Of a stretch of 64,000 bases of DNA, positions 16,629 through 25,332 are shown one piece after another; position 1 is the first letter of the stretch; every line of letters starts with the position of its first letter. Position numbers and translations under genes: made by a program. The notes beneath the pieces were generated by a model. That model was not told where the DNA came from and did not search any database. It worked only from the letters and a program-made list of their open reading frames with translations. The stretch is from Microbacterium sp. Gd 4-13. Lineage in GTDB: Bacteria; Actinomycetota; Actinomycetes; Actinomycetales; Microbacteriaceae. The DNA lies in assembly GCF_003095395.1 (NCBI RefSeq), contig NZ_QEIJ01000001.1:868001-932000 (forward strand), in the 5' to 3' direction.

Positions 16629-17879
16629 TCACACGCGTTCGGGCACGCGTGCTCGGATGAACTCCGCGATCCGTTCCTGCACCCGCGCCTCGTCGGTGGA
16701 GCGCGAGTCGGCGTTGTTCGCCCGGATCTCCAACACCGGGATGCCGCGTTCCTCGAGCGCCGCACTGATGAAGGCGCTCCCGGGCGTATCGTCCGCCACG
16801 AGATGCACGACGCCGTCGACGCCGTGCGCGACGGCTTCCTTCGCATACCAGCTCGACGACATGGGGGGCACGTACAGCAGGTCGGTGAGTCCGACGAACC
16901 GGCCCGCGAGTGCCCGGATCGGGTCGCCGCCGTATCGTGCGTAGCCGTCCGCGGCGATGGCGAGGTACATCGACCACACGAACACGGCGCCGAACTCCTC
17001 TTGGAACGAGCGGTACATCTCGAGGTTCGACCAGAGCCCGCGTCCGATCCACATGAGCCGCCGACGTTCGCGCGGCGCTACCGACGACCCCGCCTCGATG
17101 CGCGCCGCTACCTCGTCGTGCAGTCGCTCTGCAGCTTCGACGGCCCACGCAGTGCCGCGGTGCCACTGCGGGATCATGACGCTCGGGATCGAATCGGTCA
17201 CCGCGACGGGCGCGGGACGGGCCGCTGCGAGCATGTCTCTCGTGCGGCGGTTCCATTCGGCCTGACGGTTCGCGAGGTCCATCACCTCGGCGAGCACGTC
17301 GAGATCGAGGGAACGCCCGGTGCGCTCCTCGAGCCAGGTGATCAGCTCGCGGATCTCTGCTGCCAGGAGGTCGACGCGGGCGGCTCCGAAAACAGACTCC
17401 CAGTCGTGCGGCACTCGGTCCCACCAGCCCTCGAGTGCGGGGACTGCTGCCGTCCGCGACAGCAGGAACGTGTCGGTCTCGGCTCGGCGGCCCCACAGCT
17501 CGAAGATCTTGGCCGTGACATCGCCACTGCGCTCCGCGACGGCGAACGCCGGTGTCGGCAGTCCGCCCCACGGCGCATCTTCCGTGGGAAGGTCTTGCGC
17601 GCCGAGGGCGAGCGCGTCGTACTGGCGGTTCGTGTCGGGAAGGCCCAGGGCGCGCAGGCGTGCCAGGCTCGCGGGGGCTGCGCGCTTCGCGGCAATCACC
17701 GACGCCCACCACTGATTCACGACATACGGGATTCCCATCGCCCGGAAGATCTCATGCGGCGCATCCGCGTTGACGAGCGCGATCTGCTCCCCTGCGGCAC
17801 CGCGTGCCCGCACGTGCTGGAACCACTCGCGTTGGTAGCCGGTTGCCCTCACCGCGCTGTGCAGACGATCGTCGCTCAT
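16629..17879 (-). CDS. 2-hydroxyacyl-CoA dehydratase-like protein, cysteine-free subunit
   Basis: A 416-residue protein of the 2-hydroxyacyl-CoA dehydratase/benzoyl-CoA reductase subunit family (HgdB/BcrB-like). I recognise it from ALVNADAPHEIFRAMGIPYV near residues 33-53 and from VPPMSSSWYAKEAVAHGVDG with GIPVLEIRANNADSRS at the C-terminus. It contains no cysteine at all. Classical subunits bind a [4Fe-4S] cluster through Cys, so this one cannot do radical dehydration in the known way. Its ATG overlaps the stop of the sister subunit. Function is unknown; a CoA-ester-binding or rearranged lyase role is an inference. Family confidence is good and activity is open. Confidence 0.75.
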   Translation of the reverse strand: MSDDRLHSAVRATGYQREWFQHVRARGAAGEQIALVNADAPHEIFRAMGIPYVVNQWWASVIAAKRAAPASLARLRALGLPDTNRQYDALALGAQDLPTEDAPWGGLPTPAFAVAERSGDVTAKIFELWGRRAETDTFLLSRTAAVPALEGWWDRVPHDWESVFGAARVDLLAAEIRELITWLEERTGRSLDLDVLAEVMDLANRQAEWNRRTRDMLAAARPAPVAVTDSIPSVMIPQWHRGTAWAVEAAERLHDEVAARIEAGSSVAPRERRRLMWIGRGLWSNLEMYRSFQEEFGAVFVWSMYLAIAADGYARYGGDPIRALAGRFVGLTDLLYVPPMSSSWYAKEAVAHGVDGVVHLVADDTPGSAFISAALEERGIPVLEIRANNADSRSTDEARVQERIAEFIRARVPERV

Positions 17880-18919
17880 GCCGCTACCCCCTCGGCGGCA
17901 TCCACCGCGATCGATCGGGCGATGGCGGCGGAGTCATCGCCGACATCCACGGTGCGAACCAGCAGCGGAATGCCCATGTCGGCGAGAGCATCGCGGACGG
18001 ATGCGGCGTCCCACGCCGGGGCGTCGTCACCGGCCCGAAGGAGCGCGACGGCCACTTCCGCCTGCGCCGCGCCCGCACGATCTCGCGCAGATCGGGCTCG
18101 ATCGGCGATGAGCGCGACCGGCGAGGCGAGGTCGCGCGCGAAATGGTGATCGGCGAGCTCCGCGCAGACCACCTCGAGATCGCCCGATGTCACGCCAACG
18201 CCGATCCACGCGAGATCGCCGCTGTCGTGGTCCTCCGCAACGATCGTGAACCCCTCCCTCTCGATCGCATCGTAGAAAGACGCGTCGGGATGAGTGCTCC
18301 CGGTCATGAAGAGGCGACGGGCGACGGGCTGTTCGGCGACGGCGCTGTCGAACGCCGCCACGGCGTCATCCGGCGACGAGGCCATCGCGCGCAGGTTCGC
18401 GGCGAGCGCCGTGGTCCCCGATACGGCCGCGGGCGACTGGCGGCGGCGATCCCGCATGAGAGCTGCGGCGCCACCGACGCGCGCTTCAGACTCCGCGGCA
18501 GCGAGCAGTGACGCGGCGTCGGGTCGACGCCCGGTGATGGTCGATACCACGTCGACGGTGGCGCGGAACTGCTCGGCGGTGAAGGCGCGTGCGGCCGCGC
18601 TGTCCCGACGTGGGAGATCGACGAGGTGCACCGGCGGCAGGGTTGTGCCGGACAGCATCCTCAACACGTAGAACAACCGCAGGTGCGCCTGGGAATCGTT
18701 GCAGATCACGATCGCTCCGAGATCGTCCGCCGCACCGGCGAGCAGGTCGGTCAGGATGCGCGCGACCACCGGGTCCGTGGCACCGAGCATCTCGGCCGCC
18801 GTCTCATCGATGCTGCCGCTCCATGAGCCCATGAGCCGTCGCGGGACGGCTCCCGCGGCCAGCAGCAGTTGACGCGGAACGTCATTTCCGACGACACCGA
18901 CGACGACGTCGGCGCTCAC
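17876..18919 (-). CDS. 2-hydroxyacyl-CoA dehydratase-like protein, second subunit
   Basis: A 347-residue partner of the same superfamily. The N-terminus VVGVVGNDVPRQLLLAAGAVPRRL matches the P-x-E/Q-L-x-x-A-x-G-x-x-P block, and AIVICNDSQAHLRLFYVLR matches the block following the first cluster Cys. Only two Cys are present (residues 73 and 252), too few for normal cluster binding by one subunit. GTG start at 18919, overlapping the CoA-transferase stop (GTGA). No HgdC-type ATPase activator is encoded nearby. It probably forms a heterodimer with the 416-residue subunit. Confidence 0.68.
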   Translation of the reverse strand: MSADVVVGVVGNDVPRQLLLAAGAVPRRLMGSWSGSIDETAAEMLGATDPVVARILTDLLAGAADDLGAIVICNDSQAHLRLFYVLRMLSGTTLPPVHLVDLPRRDSAAARAFTAEQFRATVDVVSTITGRRPDAASLLAAAESEARVGGAAALMRDRRRQSPAAVSGTTALAANLRAMASSPDDAVAAFDSAVAEQPVARRLFMTGSTHPDASFYDAIEREGFTIVAEDHDSGDLAWIGVGVTSGDLEVVCAELADHHFARDLASPVALIADRARSARDRAGAAQAEVAVALLRAGDDAPAWDAASVRDALADMGIPLLVRTVDVGDDSAAIARSIAVDAAEGVAA

Positions 18920-20160
18920 AGCACTCCGTCGGCACGGAGTCTCTGAACGCGCTCCGCGTCGTAGTCGAGCAGACCGAGAAGCACCGACTCGGTCTGCTCA
19001 CCGAGGCCCGGAGCGGGCCGGGAGAGGTCGGCGTGACTGCGAGAGAACACGATGGGAAGGCCCGCCCCGTACAACCCGTCGATGTGCCCGTACTCGGGAT
19101 GCACGAGAGGAACGACCTCCTTGCGCTTGAGCACGACCTCGTCGCGCACGGCCTGCGCGGTGTCGCGAACCGGGGCGGCGGGCACCCCGTTGAGCTCGAA
19201 CGCCGTGAGGATGTCCACGAGCAGCTTGTCCTCGCCCCATGCCGCGATCATCGCGTGCAGCTCGTCGGCGTGATGCACGCGCGCGTCACGGGTGGCGTAC
19301 TTCTCTGAATCGAGGAGGTCGTCCCGATCCAGCGCGCGAAGGACGCCGTCGGCGAAGGCGTCGGTGGGCGCGCAGATGGCGAACCAGCCGTCGTCGGCTC
19401 GGAACGTTCCGAAGGGCGCGAGGCGCGGCACATACGCGCCGGTGCGCAGCGGAATGCCGATGGCTTCGAGAGCGTCGAAGGGCTCGCACGCTACGAGCGA
19501 CGTGAGGCTGCCGAGCATCGACACATCGACGTGCTGCCCCTCCCCGGTGCGCTCGGCGTGAAGGACTGCGGAAAGCGTCCCGATGACCGCGAACAGCGGG
19601 GCGACGAGGTCGCCTACGGGCAGTCCGAAGCGAACCGGCGCGTCGCCCGGCTCCCCCGCCGTCATCATGACGCCGCTCAGCGCCTGGATGATCGTGTCCA
19701 TCGCCTTCCCGTCGCCCGAGACTCCTTGCGCACCGAATCCGCTGATCGATGTGTACACGAGACCCGGGTTGACCGCGCGGACGGCGGCGTAATCGATACC
19801 CAAGCGCCCCGTGACGCCCGCACTGTAGTTCTCCACGATGATGTCGGCGGTGCGGGCGAGATCGAGGAAGACCTCTCGACTCTCGGGGTGCTTCAGGTTG
19901 AGAGTGATGCTCTCCTTATTGCGGCCGCGCAGCATCATCGACACCGACATGTCGTCGGGTGCGGTGCGCTTCTTGCTCAGTCCATCGGAGGTGACGTAGG
20001 GCGAGTTGTTGCGCGACGAGTCGCCACCGCGCGTCGGGTTCTCGATCTTGATCACCCGAGCCCCGAGGCTGGCGAGAAGCAGGGTCGCATACGGCCCTGC
20101 CAGCGCCGTTGTCAGGTCGAGTACGGTCTTGCCCTCCAGAGGCCCCCGTGCTTCGCTCAT
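18916..20160 (-). CDS. CaiB/BaiF (family III) CoA-transferase
   Basis: A 414-residue family III CoA-transferase, which moves CoA between carboxylic acids through an aspartyl intermediate. Visible are LDLTTALAGPYATLLLASLG with VIKIENP at the N-terminus, IIVENYSAGVTGRLGIDY, and MDTIIQALSG, whose Asp155 aligns with the catalytic Asp. GRNKESITLNLKHPESRE is also typical. In this operon it would charge an imported carboxylate with CoA, or recycle CoA from a product, for the dehydratase-like pair. It overlaps both neighbours by 4 bp. The acid substrate cannot be read from the sequence. Confidence 0.9.
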   Translation of the reverse strand: MSEARGPLEGKTVLDLTTALAGPYATLLLASLGARVIKIENPTRGGDSSRNNSPYVTSDGLSKKRTAPDDMSVSMMLRGRNKESITLNLKHPESREVFLDLARTADIIVENYSAGVTGRLGIDYAAVRAVNPGLVYTSISGFGAQGVSGDGKAMDTIIQALSGVMMTAGEPGDAPVRFGLPVGDLVAPLFAVIGTLSAVLHAERTGEGQHVDVSMLGSLTSLVACEPFDALEAIGIPLRTGAYVPRLAPFGTFRADDGWFAICAPTDAFADGVLRALDRDDLLDSEKYATRDARVHHADELHAMIAAWGEDKLLVDILTAFELNGVPAAPVRDTAQAVRDEVVLKRKEVVPLVHPEYGHIDGLYGAGLPIVFSRSHADLSRPAPGLGEQTESVLLGLLDYDAERVQRLRADGVL

Positions 20161-21290
20161 GCTGTCGCTCCTTCCAGATGAATCGACAGACCATCTGCGG
20201 TCTCGTCGAAATCGGTGTCGAACCCCGCGTCAGCGGTGATGCGTCGGATGTAGGTCATGACGTCGCGGCCTCGGTCGGCCCCCGCTACGGGAACGGGTCG
20301 AGCTGCATCGTCGATCCAGAACGGAATGACGGATGCGGCGACGACCTCGCCGCCGTCGATGTCGATCCGAGCGATCGCCGTGCTGCGGCTTTCGGGGTGG
20401 AATGGGTAGTCCGGCATCGCGGGGTCGGGGGTGAAGCCGAACAGTCGCATGCGATCACGTGCCCACGTCGCACGCTCGACCGCATCTCCCGGCGACGCGG
20501 AAAGCGCCTTCGTCACGGTGGCGAAATTGCCGAGACCGTGGAAGATCGGCCGACCACGATAGACCTCGACACCACGAAGGATGTGCGCGTGATGGCCGAT
20601 CACGGCCTGCGCACCCGCGTCGACCAGGGCGTGGGCGATCTGCCGCTCGTACTCGGCGACCTCGACCGGAACGTGCACGAGCCCCTTGTGCAGCGCGACG
20701 ATCACGACCGCGCCGGTGGCGGCCGTCTCTCGGACGGCGGCGACGGCGCGCGCGAGCGAACGCTTCTCGGCGAAGGTGAAGACGCGAGGCGGCCCACCCG
20801 GGTTGGCGTTGCGCGGCTCGTAGTGCGTGATGACCTCGACGTATGCCGCGCCCGGCTTGAGTGACGTGGCCCAGGATTCGCGAGGCCCGACGCAGTTGAC
20901 GCTCAGCACGGCCACCTCGGTATCGCCGCGGCGGACGACGGCGGGGCGGAAGGCCTCGTCGATGTCGACCCCCGTGCCCGTCGTCGCGATCCCCCGGTCT
21001 GCGCAATGCGCAACCGTTTCGGCGATGCCGGCCGGTCCGAAATCGTAGACGTGGTTGCCCGCGAGAGTGAGAACGTCGAAACCGGCCGACGCCACCGCAT
21101 CCAACGCCTCGGGCGGCCCGGGTAGCGCGGGCACGTCGGTCGTCAGCACCGTGCCGCTCACGACGTGCGGGATCTCGAGGTGTCCTATCAACACATCGGC
21201 ACCGCGCAGAACATCGATCGACGGCGCGAGGAGCCCGGCCGCATCGGTCGTCTCCAGCACGAGGTCGCCGGTTGCGAGAACAGTCGTCAT
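20157..21290 (-). CDS. CapA/PgsA-type metallophosphatase domain protein
   Basis: A 377-residue protein of the CapA family (calcineurin-like phosphoesterase fold, first known from poly-gamma-glutamate capsule genes). Motifs are VLATGDLVLE, LIGHLEIPHV, TLAGNHVYDFG and GHHAHILRGVEVYRGRPIFH with GLGNF. There is no signal peptide or membrane anchor, so unlike capsule CapA it is probably cytosolic. Its place between an ABC ATPase and a CoA-transferase suggests an enzymatic role in small-molecule metabolism, for example a phosphatase or an amide/peptide bond enzyme. The ATG at 21290 overlaps the ATPase stop (ATGA). Confidence 0.83.
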   Translation of the reverse strand: MTTVLATGDLVLETTDAAGLLAPSIDVLRGADVLIGHLEIPHVVSGTVLTTDVPALPGPPEALDAVASAGFDVLTLAGNHVYDFGPAGIAETVAHCADRGIATTGTGVDIDEAFRPAVVRRGDTEVAVLSVNCVGPRESWATSLKPGAAYVEVITHYEPRNANPGGPPRVFTFAEKRSLARAVAAVRETAATGAVVIVALHKGLVHVPVEVAEYERQIAHALVDAGAQAVIGHHAHILRGVEVYRGRPIFHGLGNFATVTKALSASPGDAVERATWARDRMRLFGFTPDPAMPDYPFHPESRSTAIARIDIDGGEVVAASVIPFWIDDAARPVPVAGADRGRDVMTYIRRITADAGFDTDFDETADGLSIHLEGATA

Positions 21291-22084
21291 TGCTCGGCCG
21301 ATACCGGCGGCGCCGTGCGGGTGAGGAAGGTCTTGAGCCTCGTCGAACGGGGAGAGGTGAAGAACTCCTCCGCGGGGCGGTCTTCGACCACACGCCCCTC
21401 CGCCATGAACACGCACCGGTCTGCGACATTGCGCGCGAACGCCAGCTCATGCGTGACGACGATCATCGTCATGCCCGTGGTCGCCAGATCCTTGATGACC
21501 TGCAGCACCTCGTCGACGAGCTCGGGGTCGAGCGAGCTGGTCGGCTCGTCGAACAACAGGATGCGCGGGTTCGCGGCGACGGCGCGAGCGATCGCGACAC
21601 GCTGCTGCTGCCCACCGGAGAGCTGCCGAGGGTGCGCGCTCGCCTTGTCGGCGAGCCCGACGCGGTCGAGCAATTCGAGTGCCTGCTTCCGCGCCTGCGC
21701 TGCCGGGACGCCGTGCACCTTGATCGGCGCCTCGGTCACGTTCCGCAGCACGCTCCAGTGCGGGAAGAGGTTGAACTGTTGGAAGACCATGCCCATCCGG
21801 CGACGCTGGCGCTGGATGTCGGCGTCGGACATCGGTCGGAGGTGTCCGTTGTGGCTCTCGTGACCGAGGAGCCTCCCGTCCAGATACATCGCACCGCCGT
21901 CGATGGGCTCCAGGAGATCCACGCAACGAACGAGGGTGGACTTACCCGACCCCGACGGGCCGAGGATCGCGACGACCTCGGACTCACCGACGCGGAAGTC
22001 CACGCCGTCGAGGGCGACGTGGTCTCCGAAGGCCTTGCGGACGCCGCTGACCTCGAGGACGGGGATATCCACCTGTTCGCTCAT
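21287..22084 (-). CDS. Polar amino acid-type ABC transporter, ATP-binding protein
   Basis: A 265-residue ATPase of the GlnQ/HisP class. It has Walker A GPSGSGKST, a Q-loop in MVFQQFNLFPHWSVL, the signature LSGGQQQRVAIARA, Walker B ILLFDEPTSSLDP and a switch His in VVTHELAFA. It energises uptake with the adjoining permease and lipoprotein. The ATG at 22084 overlaps the permease stop (ATGA). Confidence 0.95.
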   Translation of the reverse strand: MSEQVDIPVLEVSGVRKAFGDHVALDGVDFRVGESEVVAILGPSGSGKSTLVRCVDLLEPIDGGAMYLDGRLLGHESHNGHLRPMSDADIQRQRRRMGMVFQQFNLFPHWSVLRNVTEAPIKVHGVPAAQARKQALELLDRVGLADKASAHPRQLSGGQQQRVAIARAVAANPRILLFDEPTSSLDPELVDEVLQVIKDLATTGMTMIVVTHELAFARNVADRCVFMAEGRVVEDRPAEEFFTSPRSTRLKTFLTRTAPPVSAEQ

Positions 22085-22995
22085 TGCGCGACCTCCAGCT
22101 TCTGTACGGTTCGTTTCGTCGCTGTGGCACGTGATAATCCGCGGCTGAAGCGCTGTTCGACGCGCCGCTGGAGCATCGTGAGCAGAGTCACGACGACGAG
22201 ATACCAGATCACGGCCACCAGCAGCATGGGCACCACTTCGTAGGTGCGGTTGTAGATGACCTGCACCGAATGCAACAGATCTCCCATCGCGATCACGCTC
22301 ACCAGCGACGTGCCCTTCAACAGCGCGATCACCTGAGAACCTGCGGGCGGGATGATGACGCGCATCGCCTGCGGCAACACCACGCGTGAGAAGGTGTGCC
22401 AACGGGAGAACCCCATGGCTTTCGCCGCGTCGCGCTGGCCTTGATCGACGGAGAGGATGCCGGCGCGGACGATCTCCGCCATGTACGCGGCCTCATGAAG
22501 CGACAGCCCGATGATGGCCGCGGTGAGCGGAGTGATGATGTCGTTGGTCGGCCACGAGAACAGTTCGGGCCCGAACGGGACGCCGACGGCGATCCTCGGC
22601 AGCAAATAGGCCAGGTTGTACCAGAAGATCAGCTGCACCAGCGGCGGGACGCCGCGGAAGACGGCGACGAACGCGATGCTCGCCCAGCGCAGCGGCGCGA
22701 ACTCGGTGAGTTGTCCGGCCGCGAGCAGCGTTCCCAACGCGGAGCCCAGCAGCATGGCGACCACGGTGAGGAAGATCGAGACCGTCAGACCGAGCAGCAC
22801 GGTGGGGTCGAAAAGGTATGTTCCGACCACGCTCCACTCGAAACGGGGATTGGTGACGAGGAAGGCACCGAGTTGCAGCAGGGCGAGCGCGAGGAGCACG
22901 CCGACGACCAGTCGCCAGGGATGGAACCGACGACGAGAGTCGGCGACGTCGACGCAGCCGCCGGTGCGGGGCGGGGTGATGATGGGGGTGGTCAC
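22081..22995 (-). CDS. Polar amino acid-type ABC transporter, permease
   Basis: A 304-residue HisM/GlnP-type permease with a short cytoplasmic N-terminus, a first helix near residues 28-50 and a five-helix core. The EAA loop EAAYMAEIVRAGILSVDQGQ with RDAAKAMGFS contacts the ATPase. It is probably a homodimer, since only one permease is encoded. The GTG at 22995 follows GAGGAGC at a good distance, 17 nt after the binding-protein stop. Confidence 0.93.
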   Translation of the reverse strand: MTTPIITPPRTGGCVDVADSRRRFHPWRLVVGVLLALALLQLGAFLVTNPRFEWSVVGTYLFDPTVLLGLTVSIFLTVVAMLLGSALGTLLAAGQLTEFAPLRWASIAFVAVFRGVPPLVQLIFWYNLAYLLPRIAVGVPFGPELFSWPTNDIITPLTAAIIGLSLHEAAYMAEIVRAGILSVDQGQRDAAKAMGFSRWHTFSRVVLPQAMRVIIPPAGSQVIALLKGTSLVSVIAMGDLLHSVQVIYNRTYEVVPMLLVAVIWYLVVVTLLTMLQRRVEQRFSRGLSRATATKRTVQKLEVAQ

Positions 22996-23012
22996 GACGT
23001 GCTCCTCGTGCG

Positions 23013-23915
23013 TCAGCCTGCGGTGAACGGGTTCAGGACCGGAGCGGGAACCGCGGCATCCTCGATGCCGTATTCGGCCATGATCGCTTCGTACTCACCG
23101 CTGTCGAAGACCGCTTGGAAGGCCGCGAGCATCGGCTCTGCAAGCCCGCTGTCTTTCGGCAGGAACATGGCGAGCTGGTCGACTCCGGCACCCTGCTCGT
23201 CGGTCTGCATGACGTACCCGTACCTGTCGGGCTGCGCGGCGAGCAGATCGATGGCCGACGCCTGAGTGGTGCCCACCAGGTCGGCGCGATCGGAATTGAC
23301 CGCGAGGATCGTGGAGTTGGTGTCTTCGAGGCCGATGAACTCGGCCGGCTCCAGGCCCTCGTCGACGCACCACTCGTTGAGAAGCGCGATCTGGCTTTCG
23401 GTGACAGACCCTGTGACACCCGCCACCCGCACGCCGCAGACGGCTTCGCTGTCAGGGAAATCGTCAGCGCGGTCGTTCAGATACACGTATGACGTGCGCG
23501 TGGTCATCCATACGATCGCGTCGAAATCAGCCTCACGCTCGGGCGTCGAGCGGACCGGCCCATTGAAGCCGTCGTAGCGGCCGGAGAGCATACCGGTCAG
23601 CATCGCGTCGAGCCCCGAAGCGGTTTCGATCTCGAAGGGCACACCCAACTGCGCAGCGAGTGCCTTCTGCAGGTCGGGATCGATGCCGGTGAACTGGCCG
23701 TCCGCTTCGATGGTGCGGTACGGAGGGTGGGTGTCGCCGGCGAGAGTGATCTTGCCGGCGTCCTTGATCGCGTCGGGCAGTCCGTCGTAGAGCGGCGCAT
23801 CCGCCCCGACGGGTCCTGACGCCGACTCCGTGTCGGCGGGGGTCGTGCCCGCGGCGCAACCCGCCAGTGCGAGGGCAAGTGCGGCCAGCGGCACGATCGC
23901 AAATCTTGCGCGCAT
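23013..23915 (-). CDS. ABC transporter substrate-binding lipoprotein (family 3)
   Basis: A 300-residue extracellular binding protein. The signal sequence ends with the lipobox ALALAGCAAG. Ligand-lobe blocks include TLAGDTHPPYRTIEADGQFT, GIDPDLQKALAAQLG and VAGVTGSVTESQIALL, typical of amino acid/opine binding proteins. Cys 189-type and later Cys (AVCGV, NEWCVDE) could form a disulfide. It is the first gene of the operon that continues through the CoA-transferase and dehydratase-like genes, so its ligand is probably their substrate. The ATG at 23915 has GGAG about 8 nt upstream. Confidence 0.9.
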   Translation of the reverse strand: MRARFAIVPLAALALALAGCAAGTTPADTESASGPVGADAPLYDGLPDAIKDAGKITLAGDTHPPYRTIEADGQFTGIDPDLQKALAAQLGVPFEIETASGLDAMLTGMLSGRYDGFNGPVRSTPEREADFDAIVWMTTRTSYVYLNDRADDFPDSEAVCGVRVAGVTGSVTESQIALLNEWCVDEGLEPAEFIGLEDTNSTILAVNSDRADLVGTTQASAIDLLAAQPDRYGYVMQTDEQGAGVDQLAMFLPKDSGLAEPMLAAFQAVFDSGEYEAIMAEYGIEDAAVPAPVLNPFTAG

Positions 23916-23973
23916 GTCTAATCTCCACATCGTTGTGAGGGCGGTCCTCCGACGAGGAGGTCTTCGCCATAAT

Positions 23974-24012
23974 CTCATAAACATTGATAATTGTGAAGCT
24001 CAACGATTTGAG
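23974..24012 (-). promoter_or_regulatory. Probable promoter and inverted repeat of the ABC/CoA-transferase operon
   Basis: On the minus strand TTGAGC (23998-24003) and TATGAG (23974-23979) are separated by 18 nt and form a plausible -35/-10 pair about 60 nt before the ATG. A short inverted repeat, CTCAA-CGAT-TTGAG (23999-24012), overlaps the -35 and could bind a regulator. The patch is clearly AT-rich. No regulator gene is in the operon. Confidence 0.45.
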
Positions 24013-24171
24013 GATGCCCGTGGAACACCGCTGCTTCGGTGGGGTGCTCTCAGGCTTCGACGAGAGTGGCTGCGAGATCGTCGCCCACCCTCGGCCGGGC
24101 CGCGCCACCGTGGCACGGACGCTCTGAGCTCAGGCGTCGGACGCCCCTCCAGCGCTGTCTAGAGTGGACGT

Positions 24172-25332
24172 GTGACAGCGCCCGACTCCCCCGCGGACGC
24201 CGCCGAGCTGCTCGACGGCCGCTACCGCCTCGAGACGATCGTCGGTCAGGGCGGTTACGCGCGGGTGCACCGCGCGACAGACACATCTCTCGGTCGACAG
24301 GTCGCCGTCAAGATCTTCACCGTCGAGGCAGCCGACGAGCGCGATCGCAGGCGACGCGAGTCCGAGACGCGACTTCTCGCCGGCCTGAGCCACGAATCAC
24401 TCGTGACGCTCTTCGACGCGAGCCTCGAGACCGATCCGTCCTATCTCGTCATGGAGTTCGTCGACGGCCCGACTCTGCGCACCGCCATCGCCGACGGCCC
24501 GCTCCCTCCGCGGAAGGCGGCGCGGCTGGCGATCGAGCTCAGCGAAGCCCTGCAGGTCATCCACGCGGCGGGGGTCGTCCATCGCGACATCAAGCCCTCC
24601 AACGTGCTCCTCCGCCCCGCGCGCACCGAGTTCGGTGAAGACCGGGCAATGCTCGCCGATTTCGGCATCGCGTCTCTCGTCGACTCCACGAGACTCACCG
24701 GCACCGGCACGCTGGTCGGCACCGCGGCCTACCTGAGTCCCGAGCAGGCTCGCGGAGACCGGGCGGGCGCAGCATCCGACGTCTACTCGCTCGGACTCCT
24801 GCTGCTCGAGGCCCTCACGTCCGAGCGCGCCTTCGCCCAGCAGACGCCGCACGAGGCACTGGCTGCACGCATCGCCCGCACTCCCGAAATCCCGCCGCAC
24901 CTGCCCGCCGACTGGCGCGCGCTCCTGAGCGCGATGACCGCTCTCGACCCCTCCCACCGTCCCGACGCGGCAGCGGTCACCCGTGCCGCGCGACGGATCG
25001 AGAGCGAGGATGCTGCGCTCTCCCCTGCCGCGCCCTCTCGTGTCGCGAGGAGCACGGAGCTCACCGGCGCGACGGCCGTGCTCGATCCCGGCGCGACCGC
25101 AGTGCTCGATCCCCGCACCCGCGTGCTCGAACCGGCGGCCGATGCGCCCGCGAGAAGCACACCCCCGCGCCGGCTCTGGTGGGCGCTCGGTGTCCTCGTG
25201 GTCGTGGTAGCGATCGCTGTCACGGTCGGGATTCTCCTTTCCACGGCCGCTTCTTCCCCGACGGATCCTGCCTTCCCCCCTCTCCCCGATCCGCTCGGCT
25301 CGCACTTCCGCGACCTCTGGAGCGCGCTGTGA
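24172..25332 (+). CDS. Membrane Ser/Thr protein kinase (PknB-like), short extracytoplasmic tail
   Basis: A 386-residue Hanks-type kinase. The glycine loop is VGQGGYARVHRA, the ATP Lys lies in VAVKIF, the catalytic loop is HRDIKPSNVLL, and DFG is in LADFGIASL, followed by SPEQARGD. A linker with repeats of TAVLDPGA-type (about residues 300-315) precedes one transmembrane helix near 330-355 and an outside tail of only about 25 residues, so there are no PASTA domains. The GTG at 24172 follows TAGAGT (24160-24165) by 6 nt and is leaderless. The stop overlaps the lipoprotein start (GTGA). Confidence 0.93.
   Translation: MTAPDSPADAAELLDGRYRLETIVGQGGYARVHRATDTSLGRQVAVKIFTVEAADERDRRRRESETRLLAGLSHESLVTLFDASLETDPSYLVMEFVDGPTLRTAIADGPLPPRKAARLAIELSEALQVIHAAGVVHRDIKPSNVLLRPARTEFGEDRAMLADFGIASLVDSTRLTGTGTLVGTAAYLSPEQARGDRAGAASDVYSLGLLLLEALTSERAFAQQTPHEALAARIARTPEIPPHLPADWRALLSAMTALDPSHRPDAAAVTRAARRIESEDAALSPAAPSRVARSTELTGATAVLDPGATAVLDPRTRVLEPAADAPARSTPPRRLWWALGVLVVVVAIAVTVGILLSTAASSPTDPAFPPLPDPLGSHFRDLWSAL

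Noticed and set aside
16629..18919. A classical radical 2-hydroxyacyl-CoA dehydratase
   Set aside because: The cluster-binding cysteines and the ATPase activator gene are absent, so only family membership is claimed.
20157..21290. Capsule (poly-gamma-glutamate) biosynthesis gene
   Set aside because: No capB/capC partners and no signal or membrane anchor; its operon context is metabolic.
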